A stretch of DNA of 64,000 nucleotides from Bolinopsis microptera (taxonomy: Eukaryota; Ctenophora; Tentaculata; Lobata; Bolinopsidae), in the NCBI RefSeq assembly GCF_026151205.1, contig NC_087077.1, positions 11,134,983-11,198,982 of the forward strand. Direction: 5' to 3'. Positions within the stretch are counted from its first letter, which is position 1. Each line of letters opens with the position of its first letter. The notes beneath the pieces are model-generated. The model saw only the letters and a list, made by a program, of their open reading frames with translations. It made no database searches and was not told where the DNA came from. Shown piece by piece: positions 35,509 to 47,564 of this stretch. The position numbers and the translations under genes were made by a program.

Positions 35509-36190
35509 AAAATAGTTAATAATTTAATTAATTATTAACAGGTCCCTTAACGTGGGCAATAACATACGCTTTGAATTATATAAACAAATTTGAGTATATT
35601 TTTCCGAGTTTGCTAATTGTCTCTTTAGATCTGTTTTGGTCTTTTGTGGGAGTTCCCACATCTGCTGGTTGAGAATGCTCATCCTAACATACATGATGCT
35701 TGACTGCTTTATTGACCTGGGCAGGCACCGGGGGCAGACATCCCAACACCAGTGCGTTGGGACATAGTGTTGGTCTGTTTCAGGATGTGTTAGATCCCAG
35801 AGAAGCCGCCATCTCCTCTACTGCTTTAGCTCAGCGGCAGTATGAGCCCTGGTTTCCTGCCACATTGGTACCTCTGAAAGTACAGAAAGGTGGTGGATTT
35901 CGGGGTCCAGGATCTCTTTATTCTTTAAGGTGTTATTATTTCCTGAGATGTTTGTAGAGTCTTTGTTTTCTAGTCTTTCTAGTTGGCTAAGTCCAGGAGA
36001 GATTCATTCTGTCCCCAAAGAAATGCGACTCTCCTAATGAATGCTTTTTGTGTGCTGCTTTTTGTTAACACTTCATCTAGATAGGAATGTGAGTCTGCCC
36101 CACCCAGCTCTTCTTTCAGTTGCAGGTAACTGGTGTCTTGCACCTCCAGACACAATAGGAGCTGGTGTACGGGAGAATCAATGAAGCTGT
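35509..36190. other. Unassigned DNA between two LINE tails
   Basis: The stretch has higher GC than its surroundings and a plus-strand open frame of 85 codons at 35700-35957 without recognisable domains. Its position between two similar LINE-like tails suggests it belongs to a retroelement body or was carried with one. No function is proposed. Confidence 0.3.
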
Positions 36191-36198
36191 TACAGAAA

Positions 36199-36266
36199 AC
36201 ACCCCTTCACAACATCATCCCTAGCTGAAGACGATTTACACATGTATTTTGAAACCTCCTGCTAAA
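36199..36266 (+). mobile_element. Second copy of the LINE-like tail
   Basis: It matches the end of the 35.3-kb fragment (ACAACATCATCCCTAGCTGA onward to CTCCTGCTAAA) with about one difference. Here it is followed by AGAAACTT, not by ATT repeats. Confidence 0.5.
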
Positions 36267-37379
36267 AGAAACTTTTCATATCTCTTATATGTTTTAAAAC
36301 AAACACCCCTCCATGTTATGCCAGTGTTTGCCATCCACCGAAAAACTTGTATTTAAAATGACTTGATTTCATAACCCATTTGATCAATGAAACAAGAAAT
36401 TTAATTTTAGCACATTTTACAGAATAAAAAGATGTAAAACAATTCATAAAATATAATGCCCATTTGGTGTATGACTGAATTAATGGTATTTGATATTGAT
36501 GGTATTTGATATTGATGTCACACTTTAAACTGCTAAAGTTGAACTATTAAACATTAAACTGTTCTATTAGCACAATTTTTTTCTGAATCGTCATCATGAG
36601 GTTCTACATGTTACTCGATGTAGTGATGCAGGGAAGCGATCATTCAATCTTGGTTGGGAGGTTTGGATTGCCCGTACAAATTTGTAATGTCCTAAAAGCT
36701 TCCAAAGCTCTAGGGGGGAGGAGGGGGAGGGGGTGAGAAAAGTTTAAGTGGATGGGATAGTTTAAGTGGATGGGATAATTATACACAAACTGAATGTTTT
36801 TATTTAAAACACGCCTAAAGAAGGCCCTTCAAGGCCACGCCCCTAATAACTAGTGACTACTTAAGTATTGTAATGTTATATTAGTTTTGGAAATTGGAAA
36901 TGAAATATTCAAGTTCAGCTTTAAAATGACTAATCGCAGATTGACAGCTTACACTTTGCATGGTCGTAATTATGCACCAATCGACCATGCATTTCGATCT
37001 ATGTAAAAGTAAAATAAAGTAAAATTTATGACATCGAATCATCACCCATCTCTACAAAATATCATCAGAAAGTTGAGAACTTGCTAGGAACCTACAATAT
37101 TTTGCTGAAAAACTATGTTTATGCTGAAAACCGAAGTTTCGTTTTAAATGTTGCCATAATTTGGTATAGATTGTTTTAAAGAACTTGTGCAAATTTCTTC
37201 GAAGTAATAATTGCTTCAGGGTAATACTTAAGCTTCGCAGTCATATCAATATTATTTTCAATCGGTGAGTCTATAAACACAAAGCATTGGATCCCCAAGT
37301 AAAATTCAAAAAAGTGAGAAGTAAATCTGAAAATTCACGGAAAAAAATATATAAGGGATTCAACATAACTAGTTGTTTA

Positions 37380-38760
37380 TGTAGCGCTCGATTTTACAGT
37401 GCGGTATAAACCAGTTAAAATACTGAATAAGCGCGCGACGCGTCAATTAAAATATGCGCGGCGCGCCAATTTTTTATTTTACATTTTATGCATATTATTC
37501 AAACCGAAAAGCAGTCATTACGCAGAATGAAGAGTGTATTACAGTTTTTCGCCCTAGGAGCATCCTACACCACTAGACTTTACGTTGTACATTTAAACTT
37601 AAAAGCGGGGTTTACTGCACTGCATGGGCGCTGGACCAGATTAATCGCAAATTTGACTGCATTTAGGCTGACTTTTTATGTTTAGAGACTTTAAATTAGG
37701 CCGTTACGTTTAAGTACAACTTGCATGAACTTGTCCATTGCTAATTATCAAGCCCGGCGCGCGCTACTTCGTAGCACTTGCCATCGGGCATTTCGAGAAG
37801 AAAACGGCGCGCGCTACTTCAAAGAAATTTAGTCGAGTAACATCCGTCAAGCATGAACTGTTTGTATTTTATTTCATGTAGTTTAAAATTTATAATAACT
37901 TACATTTATATGTTAATTTTTATGTTAATTTAGCATGGAGAATTTCAGTACAGTAAAAGCATTCGAAGTGGGGAAGCCTTAATTCAATATTCTTTTGACA
38001 GTGATTGCAAATTTCTTTTTGAAGACGATTAATCATACCTGATTTAACCGCCAAACGTCGTCTGCTGAGATGCAGCCGAGTTTCTAGCCACATTATAATT
38101 AGACAGTTACCATTGCTTGATTTATTTGCTTATATTGTTAGGCGCAGTAATTTATATCTCCGCCAAAAACACAAGCTCACCAAATTGTGCGCATTGCTGT
38201 AACTTCTTTCAAACTTCATGAATCGAGGAAAATTATTTTGCAATGTATCCAGAGTCAATATATGCACTTATATAAACATATAAATCACTTGGAATACTTT
38301 TGAAAGAGAATAACAAGCTCAAAAACGCTTGTAGGTTTACAACCTACCAGGACTTCACATAGCCATGTGTCTACGCGTACTACGGCGGTCGCGCGCTACT
38401 GCAAGCGAGAGGGCTCTGGTTAGAGCAATACCAGGACGCGCGCCGAGTTGGACTCGTCGACGGCTATGGAACAAATATTTTACGAGTATCACCCGTTAAA
38501 AAAACGCTACTGACGTATTTCTCCATAAAAAGCACAATAGCGTGAGAAGCTTTTGTCGAGGTGTCTCGAAAGTGATCTTAAACGATTCCCCGTTCAATTT
38601 TGGTCGAGGAATGCCAACTTAGTGCACAACCAAGGAAGTTATAGACATATTTCATACGTATCAAATTGGATGTGCTTTTGGCGGAGATATAACGTGCGCC
38701 ATATTGTTATGTTAAAATATTATCGGACAAAATTGAGTGCTAATCCAGTCATATTTACTA
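37380..38760. repeat. GC-rich repeats with diverged inverted segments
   Basis: CpG-rich words GGCGCGCGCTACTTC recur (37755, 37806, and a variant GGTCGCGCGCTACTGC near 38388) in otherwise AT-rich DNA. Segments near 38150-38290 and 38575-38705 resemble each other in inverted orientation (both hold TATATCTCCGCCAAAA or its complement, then a run reading TAACTTC and ATTCCTCGA/AATCGAGGA). This looks like an old foldback or composite DNA element. Confidence 0.45.
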
Positions 38761-39347
38761 TTTGTTAACGCAATTCCGTCGGTTCTCTGATCTAAGTCAT
38801 AAGTGTTGCTGATTATTGCTTAAAAACAATTTTAGCACGCATCAGCTCAGCTGTTTGATACTGATTACTTGTTTTATTGACTTGTTTTACGTAGGTTAAA
38901 AGTTATATGGTTGTGTTATAGTTGCAAGCCAGATTAATTCGACGATTTAATTCTGTAGAACTCAATCTTTGTCCAATAGGAAAAGCAACCGACCGCTTTC
39001 TTATTATATAAACTAAGTCGGGTCAGGTGAACTATTCGAAAGGCCAATTTGAGTCATAATTAGACAACCTTTAAATGTCTTGAGTGGTCCTTACCTTTCA
39101 TTTCCACTCGACAGAGTTGTAATGCCAAGTTATTTATTTTTTCTCCAACCCCCCCCCCCCTTTCTAATTTTGGACTTCTTCGAATTACTGATATATTGAT
39201 ATTTGAATTATATCATTGGCTAAAATCTTTCAAATGATATGGTGTGTACGTCAAATTATGGGTACAAAGTTTTTTTACTCATCTCCGCTATTTGTCGTCC
39301 AATCTGGATGAAAATTTATATTTGAGTTCAGAAGACCACTAGCTATA

Positions 39348-40818
39348 ACTGGAAAATCTCAATGTTGCTCAGTCTCAAATATTCTGGAAAAATTATAAGA
39401 AGGCATTGACCAATAAGCCTAACGAGTACATGGGAAATCTTATGGATGGTGGTATCCTCCACTCTGACAGAACTCAGAAAGAAAACATCTTGTACAAATC
39501 ATTCTTCTCGGGTGAACACATGAATGGATGCAGTTTTGATCATGTCTTCGAACAAGAAATCAATAGCTGCTATGACAACATTATATCGACTCAGTTCCCT
39601 ACCGACCAATTAGATCACATCATTAATGATCATCTGAATGGGAAAATAGGTCTAGAGGAAGTTACTTTAGCACTGAAGGCTCAAAATAGCAATGCCAAAA
39701 GTTTTGACACTGATAATCTTCACCCAAAAATCCTGAAACATCTGCCTGTGTCAGCTCTTCGGATTCTAACAAAACTATATGACCTTGTCCTTGAGACTGG
39801 TGTATGGGTCTGGGAGGTATCCAATGTCACTTTCATCAAAAAGGATGGGAAAGATAACTACATGAACCCCTCTGCTTATAGACCAATATCGATATCATCA
39901 TATGTTGGAAAGCTGCTAGAAAAGATCTTGGAACGAAGAATAAAGCTCCATTGCGAACTAGAGGGCTTACTCGACGAAGAGCAAGAAGGCTTTAGACCTC
40001 AAAGAAATACTGCAAGGTATCTTTATAAATTAGTAGCTACTCTAGATGAATGCAAGAGGAAAAAACTCACTACTTTCCTACTATGCATCGATTTTAGCAA
40101 AGCATTTGATAGTGTATGGGTGAAAGGCCTGATTTTCAAGCTCAGCAAATACCAAATACAAGGGAACATTTTGCGGATAATAAATAACTTCCTGTTATCC
40201 CGCAAAGTACGGCTGAGGGTTAACAACAGTCTCGGATTTCAACGCTCATGTGGATGGTTTGGGCTTCCCCAAGGCTCTGTCCTTGCACCCCTGCTATTTA
40301 TCCTCTACATCTCGGATATGTTATGCAAGGACCAGCTCCCACTGGAATGCAGCTCTAACTCAAGCCTCTTCAAATATGCTGATGATGGAAGCATAGCAGT
40401 CTCTCACATAGATCCTATATGTGCTCATCGAATTATGCAGTTGATGTGCAAGTACCTTCATGTCTGGTGCAGTAAGTGGAAACTTATCCCAAACTGCGAC
40501 AAAAACAAGACCGAGTGTATTATGATCACACCAACATCCTCATCTGCACCTGATGTCACAGCCTTTGGACCACTCATTATCGGCAATAGACCCATAACAT
40601 ATACATGTCAATCAACTGTTCTTGGACTGAGGATAGACGACAAACTTACCTTCAAGAGTCACGCAAAATTTAAATTGAAACAATGCTGGTTTGCCTGGTA
40701 CAGGATCACTCAAAACTCCACCCGCCACAGAGGCCTGAATGCAAGCTCACTCAAAATGCTCTTCAAAACAGTAGTACTCACAAAACTTCTATATGCCATG
40801 CTGCTCCAATATGGCTAA
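39348..40818 (+). pseudogene. LINE reverse transcriptase, frameshifted
   Basis: This frame holds a reverse-transcriptase core: AYRPISISSYVGKLLEKI, then motif A with its catalytic Asp (CIDFSKAFDSV), motif B (GLPQGSVLAPLLF), and motif C with the catalytic pair (FKYADDGS). These key residues are intact. The frame begins after a TAA, has no convincing start, and ends at TAA 40816-40818 where a frame change near 40798 moves the real continuation (HAAPIWLKDNL) into another frame. It acted in target-primed reverse transcription of its own RNA; this copy is dead. Confidence 0.88.
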
Positions 40819-41219
40819 AAGATAACCTAGACACTTTCAAAGACTTCTATGCCAGGGTCCTCTTGAAAATAAGTGGATCCACTCACCATCCTCCCAAAGA
40901 TTTGACATCTGTCGCGCTTGGAATTCCACCCCTTGAGATATCCTACAAGATGATCACCATAAAATTTATAATAAAAGCACTTACAAGTGACCCATTTATG
41001 CAAGGACTCATCTTACAGCTAGAGGAGGCAAAGGCCCATCGATATCAGCACCATATTGATGAGATACGTAAGTTCCTAACGTGGACAAGGGGGTCCAACG
41101 AGCTCAACAGAAGCAGAATAGACCTTCTGACTAGTGTCCACAACGGTGTTGTCAGCTACTCAAAAGACGAAATAACCCGCTTTAAATGGACTTCACGTGG
41201 AATAAACATCTCCTACTGA
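40799..41219 (+). pseudogene. LINE ORF2 continuation, second frame
   Basis: After the frameshift, coding continues as APIWLKDNLDTFKDFYARVL and on to a TGA at 41217-41219, typical of the region after the reverse-transcriptase thumb in LINE ORF2 proteins. The sequence before 40798 in this frame is not real protein. Confidence 0.75.
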
Positions 41220-41324
41220 ACCCTAGAATTAATCCGGGTGAGATACTGGATAATATCGATAAGAGGAGCAAAAAGTTGTTTCCTCGCTATTCAAGCAGGA
41301 GCACAGACACTAAAGTAATGCCAT

Positions 41325-41576
41325 GACATCACCTTCACAGCATTCAAGGCAAGGGTTGCCAACAACTGCGACCCTCAGTGTCCGAATTGTCAGATGTTGG
41401 ACAACAATTACCATCGAATCTTCTCTTGTCCACTGTACCGCTGTTCCTACAGAGAAACCATTCAAGAGCACTCCACTAGTGACCAACCATGCTGGTCTAT
41501 CTTAAGAGATGGTAGTGATGGCAGCATCACTGCCTTCCGATCTTTAGCACAGATCGCCATCGATGAACTATCATAG
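41325..41576 (+). pseudogene. LINE C-terminal CCHC-like segment
   Basis: A third open piece holds C-x2-C-x7-H-x4-C (CPNCQMLDNNYHRIFSC) and ends with TAG at 41574-41576. Cys/His knuckles of this type close many LINE ORF2 proteins and are thought to bind nucleic acid. It is separated from the preceding coding piece by at least one disabling change. Confidence 0.7.
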
Positions 41577-42105
41577 AATTGATACTTATACTTATAGTGC
41601 TCCTTCACCTCCATCCCCCTTCATGTCCTACATCTCCTTATGACATCACTCCCCCTTCAGCCTCTACTACTCCTTTACTACTCCATCTACTGCCTCATCT
41701 TCTGGACATCATTATCTTCTAGTTTAGTTGAGAATTCTCAACACCCACTTCCAAGTCGAGTACTCTCGGCCCACTTAGTCCACATACCTTGCAAACTTAC
41801 AGCAGGGTATTTGTAATGGTCTAAGTCCCTAATACACGCCAAAGATGGTTCCTCTATACTCAACCGTAGGAGAAGAGAATTAGGTGACTGTATTTTGTTC
41901 TAATGTTAATATTAATATAAGTATGTTCTAGTTGTTACTCCTTTTGTTTTAACGTTTTTATGGTTCTCTCCTTAAATTATTTCAATGCAGTCACTCAGAT
42001 GATTTTTAAATCAGGACACTTAAATAAAGACACATACTCTGCCCACAATAAGGGGCCATAATTTTAAATTATGTAACAGTATAGAATTATTATTATTATT
42101 ATTAT

Positions 42106-42905
42106 AACTACAGCCACATGATACCACCCCTCAAAAATTTTATCCACGGGCTCTCGCCATTCAAAATTAATCTGAAGATTGGCATACAATCACATGAACA
42201 TGTCAAAAGTCCATCAGAATATGGCTTGAACCATCAGCTTACTTTTTCACAAGATAGTAAATTTTCAAGGTGATTAGTGTATGCTAGGGAGAGGTCTGAA
42301 ATGACAACGATCCCGAAATGAATACAAGACACTTGTCAAATCAACAATTCTTTCTTTATATATATTATATTGTTTTCCTAAGTCAGACTGCCATTTTCTG
42401 ACATTGTAACTATCTTGAAAATAGCCTATGATTCCATATCTAAATATAGATCCATAAATAAATAAATTCTTTTAATATACTGTGTTCTGCCAATCAGTTC
42501 TGACTGCTGATATTCTTTAAAATTTAATCAAATTTATGTTGAGTTTTTAATATGACGTATAATTATATTATAGCTATTTCCGTACAGCCTAAGTATGCGC
42601 GTTTGAAGAACTATGCACATGCTAGCTCTTTTTATTTTGTTAGTTGGGCGACATCTTAGGTTGTACTGGACCTAACAAGCTTATTATCGGATGTCTACTT
42701 ATATTTATTATCATATCATTATTCATTGTAATGGCAATAAAATTTAAATTTTGTTTTACTTTTAAAAAATGTTTACTATAATATCAGCACCTATACAATA
42801 TGTGGTTATAACTTGAATGTTGATTTGGTTTTTTCGCCAAATCAGTCCCTGCCAGTCAACTATTCATTAATTTTACTAACCAATTTATTTTAGACCAATA
42901 GAAAT
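42106..42905. other. Intergenic: LINE flank and promoter side of small gene
   Basis: AT-rich DNA between the retrotransposon tail and the small gene at 42906. No coding exon was seen. The last part probably contains the promoter and 5' UTR; TTTTAGACCAATAG at 42889-42902 could be a splice acceptor for a 5' UTR exon or trans-spliced leader. Confidence 0.45.
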
Positions 42906-43275
42906 ATGGGTGGACATGGTGGAGGTGATAAAGATGCTGCAAAAGAGAATTTCAAGAAGAAGAGCATGTTCGGTTTTGTAGTCATGGCTACAGCCATTGG
43001 AGGTGCAACCTTCGCTTCAAGGCACAAATGGACTCAACTTGTAATCCGTGAAACCCTTGTCAACCAGACAGCCGGAGGTGCCCCAAAGTATGCTAAAACT
43101 GAACCGGTAAGCAAATCTATTCGAAAATTAACTTTTTAACAATCATTTCTGCACTGTAGTAAATTCTATTTTTTAGCTATCTAAAATATAAGAGGTCAAA
43201 TAAAGCCCATTCCCGTTCGAATTATCATCACTTTGTTTTCAGGTTAATGCATTGTTTAAGAAGATCATTGCATAG
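42906..43275 (+). CDS. Small single-pass membrane protein, two exons
   Basis: Exons 42906-43106 and 43243-43275 join in phase (CCG, donor GTAAGC; acceptor TTTTCAG) to give 77 residues ending VNALFKKIIA. The N terminus is Gly/Lys/Asp-rich (MGGHGGGDKDAAKENFKKK), followed by one hydrophobic segment at about residues 21-38 and a hydrophilic tail. The start has A at -3 (AATATGGG). This layout is like small accessory subunits of mitochondrial inner-membrane complexes or other small integral membrane proteins, but I recognise no family. Codon use and splice sites look genuine. Confidence 0.65.
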
Positions 43276-44395
43276 TGTTAGAGAAGAATGTTCTGATGTC
43301 AGAGGAGGATTCTCTGTAATCGTAATGGTGGATCAACTCATTTCACTTAGAATCGCACTTTGTCTGAGGCCTAAATTATTACTTGAGATTGTGCAATGTA
43401 ATGTCACTTTTGTATAACTATTTGAATACCTATAATACTGAGATTAACTTATTACAAAGTTTGTGTTCTCTAGTTTTGGAAATTATGATCGTTTCACACG
43501 ACTCTGACTATCATTGCTTTCATCTAAAAGAAGAATCAAAGTATACTGATGTTCCATTGTTAGTATGTTGCACTAATATCAGTAGATCATCAGAGACATG
43601 GTTTATTTTATTAGCCTCGTATTATTTACAATATCTTGATTCCTGAAGAACGAAAAGATTCGAAATTTGTTACTTTTTAACCTCATAATTTGTCTGAGAC
43701 ATATTTCTAATCACAGTAATCTTGAAGTTATAGCACAATGGCAGATAAAGGAGGAGTTCGAATAGATGTGGGACTGATACAGAGGTAGCCAAAGAGGTAA
43801 TTAAGTTAACAATTTTAAAAGAGCTTGTTATTAAAACTTAAGTTCACAAATTGTGCTGTTTTTTACTGTCCATTTCAATGTGTTAAATCTGAAATCAAAC
43901 ACAAATTTTGAATAAATTTTGGAGCCTGTAACTCTTAAACAAGTGTTTATAACGTTTAAATTGTACATTTACTTAACACTCTTTTAACACTTATAGTATA
44001 TTTAATAGGCTCGATAGCAGCGGCTTACACCGCTAAACTGAACCAACTCTGAACAAATCAAAGAAACTCTGACATGCTAAGACTCAACACTGATACAACA
44101 AACTAGGTCTTACTGAATACTGATATTATATTTCAGACTGATATTATACTACTACTTTCCGCGGACTAAACTTGTTGATACACATCCAGCTGTAATGCTG
44201 CACTACATTTTTTAAGATTTTGCTAATATTCTACTTATTATTCTACTTCAGATTATCAATCATTCTTCAGTTGATCATTATCAATTTCAGTGTCCAGCTA
44301 AAACATATCCCTGTTTATTGTTTATAAGGTTAGTATAGTTTCTCATGATTGCTAGTATAAGTATTAATTGCATTACTAACCGAAGCTAATTTCAG
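43276..44395. other. 3' flank and possible intron, no firm exon
   Basis: Probably 3' UTR of the small gene and upstream DNA of the next one. An ATG at 43738 opens a short frame (MADKGGVRIDVGLIQ) that meets TAG at once; a donor-like AAAGAG/GTAATT follows at 43796. I could not join it in phase to the exon at 44396. Confidence 0.35.
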
Positions 44396-44632
44396 ACTAA
44401 GGCTCTCCAGACTGAACTGACAGATCTAGGAAAGCCAGCCATGATTGAAGTTCTGAGGTGTGCAGGTCCGAACATATCCCCCGCTCAATCTACTCTTCTC
44501 GCTAAACTAGTTCCCAAGAAACAGACATCCACAGATTGGGTACTTGGTCGTTTCCAGAGACGACCTGGTACTCAGTACTTTTTGAAGGGACTCATGAGAA
44601 TATTCGACCCTCAACTGTTTGTAATCATGTGA
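44396..44632 (+). CDS. Exon of unknown gene, LxDLG motif member 1
   Basis: An acceptor (TTTCAG) precedes a 78-codon frame that begins TKALQTELTDLGKPAMIEVL and ends at TGA 44630-44632; only this phase is open across the exon. It contains the motif L-x3-L-x-D-L-G-x3-M-x3-L (44405-44455), also found in the two downstream genes. The exon may continue the gene at 45999: a donor-like GGTACTC at 44567 would join in phase, replacing the last part. An ATG at 44441 is the first in frame, but the motif begins upstream of it, so an unseen 5' exon is likely. Function unknown. Confidence 0.45.
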   Translation, partial: TKALQTELTDLGKPAMIEVLRCAGPNISPAQSTLLAKLVPKKQTSTDWVLGRFQRRPGTQYFLKGLMRIFDPQLFVIM

Positions 44633-45998
44633 ATAGAACTCTGATTACTAGGATTTACAGACGTTTAAAAGTAGGGTTTATAAAAGACTGTCGCATTTCT
44701 ACAAACACTGAGTTGATACGTTTACCTTAATGGTAGATATATCATGTATCGTATTTAAAACGCAGAGTCAGATTTCAATGCTGGTGCCTGGTTGGTTATC
44801 AAACGAATGGTGTGATATATGTAACCAAATTCCTCAGTGCAGTATTTCCGAAATTTCTGCACTAGGTTTTGAACAAAAAAAACTTCAATATCAAATCGAT
44901 ATTAACATATTTTGGTATGTACCCGTATACTCTGATTGAGGAGTGTTATAGTAGGCGTGACTCCAATGGGAGTGAGGCGATCCACATTTTTACTAAAATT
45001 CTCCCATAACCGTATGGGTGAACTATTGCCACTCGCAGTTTAGCACTCGAGTGATACTAGACCAGTTTTTTTCAAAAATATGGATCACCTTTAACTCACC
45101 TTCATTGCTCACGTCCATGAATTCGCTGTATTACAGTTTGAGTCTTCTTGATTACAGAACCAAGATGCAACCGCATATCATAGGTTTAGAAAGATTTGAC
45201 TCTTTTTATTCTTAGTTAAAGATTTTTTAAAAGTTTTATATTCTCATGTTTAACTACAGACTATGTGCTAAATTTGTATTAAATTAAAGTGTTTTTTGTC
45301 ACTTAAGCAGTAAGTTTTAAACTTTGATATGCGATTTTCTTCACCTTGGTGACTCACTTAAATATTAAAATACTTGCAGACATTGCTGGTTGTGATGTAC
45401 TCTAAAGCATGTCTCAGTATGTTCACTTAAGCTAGATTTTACATGCTGAACATTGTTTAGCATGTCAAATCTAGCTTAAGGGGTCGTTCGCATATTACGT
45501 AAAAATTGCTAAAATATTGATTACGTAGTATGTGAACGACCCCTAAGGTATATATATAATAGTCCATGTGATATTATTAAGGTTTAGTCGAAGTGCACTT
45601 TCTGGTTGTGTTTTTGTGTAATTTTTACAGAAACTTTCTATTGGGCAATGATTTTGAATTTTGAGCAGGTACAAGTTTTTTTATAGAGGTTGAATATTTG
45701 ACCAAAGATTTGATACTTTATTTATTGTGTTCTCTCGTTGTACGATCAAAACATTGGTAAAATTTTAAATAATTCATCTAGAATGTGTTTTATTAACTTC
45801 GTATAAATATGTTTATTATAATATACTACTCTTCTTGACAAACGCAAGTAAAATATTTGAGATCATCGCTTACGTTAAAATTTCAATATCAATACAACAA
45901 TATTGAAATGAAGTTAATTTTTTGATATTATCATACTGTTTCTATACAAAATAGTTACCATGACTCACGATGATTCACTAACAAACAACCTCTCATAG
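44633..45998. other. Intergenic or intronic DNA with two adjacent hairpins
   Basis: No firm exon. Holds a 14-bp-arm hairpin (45426-45480) next to a 64-bp Harbinger-like MITE. It may be an intron if the exon at 44396 and the gene at 45999 belong together. Confidence 0.4.
45480..45543. mobile_element. 64-bp Harbinger-like MITE with TAA duplication
   Basis: Termini GGGGTCGTTCGCATA and the inverse TATGTGAACGACCCC form a near-perfect stem with TACGTAA pairs further in. TAA flanks both sides (45477-45479, 45544-45546). GGG-type termini with a 3-bp TWA duplication are characteristic of PIF/Harbinger elements. It sits directly against another hairpin with CTTAAGCTAGATTT arms. Confidence 0.65.
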
Positions 45999-47100
45999 AG
46001 TATTCGTCATTCGATGACATCATGACATTTATTCACGACATTAACGACGTTGCTCAAGTTGGCAGCCGGGAGCTAGAATCGCTGTATAAGCTTCTAAAAG
46101 ACCTAGGAAGATCGCCTATGATCTCCAGACTTCAGAACAAAGCTCTGGTACTACCACTCTCACAGGCCGAGTCTTCAGTGCTAAACATGCTGGTTCGGGA
46201 AACTCACCGGCCAGATCCAACAGCATACGTAGCTTGCAGTTTTTCTGCAGGAGCACACCAATCCAACTTAGACTATTTGTCAAGACGTATAGAATCTGCA
46301 CAGAATCCGGTTGACCCTATAAAGCAAGCAATTGTCCTGACGGTTGTAACGGAGACAATGGCAGCAGCTTGGCCGTTTTACGGTAGTGATTCAGAGGGTG
46401 TTGATGTGTGGCTAGGTGAGAATGGTATGTTGATGTAGTTTCATATAGAGTAATTTTGATGTTAAATAATATGAAATTTATTGATCCAATTTTATAATTC
46501 AATTATATAATTCAACTATAATTCAGGTAAGGAGAACGATTATCAGGAGAAGAAGGAGGATGGGGAGGAGGAGAACAATCAAGGGGAGGAAGCGGATGAC
46601 CAGGCAAGATTTATGAAATCCATTTTTGTAACTATTATTTTTGTTAGTTCAGTCACATTTAAGTCTAGGTACCGACATGTCCCTCTGTTATAGTCCTAAT
46701 ATCAGAGGGAGTGGTTACTTATAGTTTAGTTTATCAGTTAGTGAAATTAATCGCAGTCTTACGAATCTAGTGCATGTATAGTTTTAGAATAACGCGAGGC
46801 TTAATTGATATAAGGCAATTTAATGACTTAAGGTCAACCATATAATGTATTATACAATAGTCCATATATCTCCAAATTAGAGCTCATTGAGTCATGTTAT
46901 TATTTACTTACTAGATTCTTGTATGACACTATTTTCATTATAAATCTACCAATGATATATCTTAGTGTGCCGGAGTAGAAGTTAGGACTGTGGTTGTAGA
47001 TAAGAAGGTGCTGGAGGAGTTGGAGAAGGAGGTTAAGAGAAAGAGTGCTACAAGCTGGATTGCTGATAGAGCCCTCAAACGTTTTAGAGGAACTCAATAA
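45999..47100 (+). CDS. Unknown protein, LxDLG motif member 2, three exons seen
   Basis: Exons 45999-46424, 46527-46603 and 46966-47100 join in phase and end at TAA 47098-47100. The first begins after CTCATAG with two bases of a split codon, so an upstream exon is missing from the model. The second intron would start with GC (CAG/GCAAGA), a known rare donor form. Predicted order: YSSFDDIMTFIHDIND, then the LxDLG motif (46082-46132), a mostly helical region with LNMLVRE and IVLTVVTETMAAAW, an acidic linker (EKKEDGEEENNQGEE), and a basic Lys/Glu-rich C terminus (KKVLEELEKEVKRK) that could be coiled coil. No family recognised. Architecture (motif, then acidic stretch) resembles the gene at 48579. 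Confidence 0.6.
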
Positions 47101-47560
47101 TAGACTCTGCATGTGTTACCAATTTTTGATCTATAAAACTATTCTCAATATGAAAATGAAGATTTGATTCGGGATTTTTCAAGCCATTATTTTTTGATAA
47201 TCCAAAATTCCTTTCTATCTGATATAAAATATTAAGACCTTTCAAAGGTAATTTAAAAGCCTGAAAAAATATTCGTAACTAAGATTTGTTTCTAAGGAGA
47301 GGATTGCGATAGATATAACCATGACCACTGCTGGACGTTGAAAAAGACTGGTATCCAATCAAAATAATACATAGGTCACCACTTTGGGGTGAATTGAGAC
47401 AAGTGGAAAAAATCATGGTTTCAATCGCAAACATTCTAATTGGAAATGAAGCTGGTAATCTGTAACATATTTTTCTTAGCTAAAGAATACAATCTTTATT
47501 GGGATGAAATATTTTTGGTTCTGATTAAGTTTATAATTATATCAAATACCTTTAGTTTTA
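47101..47560. other. 3' flank of member 2, nothing further seen
   Basis: AT-rich DNA with no coding exon or repeat that I can support; presumably 3' UTR and spacer. Confidence 0.4.
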
Positions 47561-47564
47561 TCTG

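Larger units (their letters stand above)
39348..42105 (+). mobile_element. 5'-truncated non-LTR retrotransposon (LINE)
   Basis: The body encodes a reverse transcriptase, a broken downstream frame and a C-terminal CCHC-like segment, then a 3' UTR ending in an ATT microsatellite at 42085-42104. The in-frame stop at 39345-39347 marks where coding similarity begins, so the endonuclease domain is missing, as is usual after incomplete reverse transcription. The style of the protein (FWKNYKK upstream, APIWL-type region downstream) fits the CR1/Jockey-type group; the exact clade is not assigned. Confidence 0.88.
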
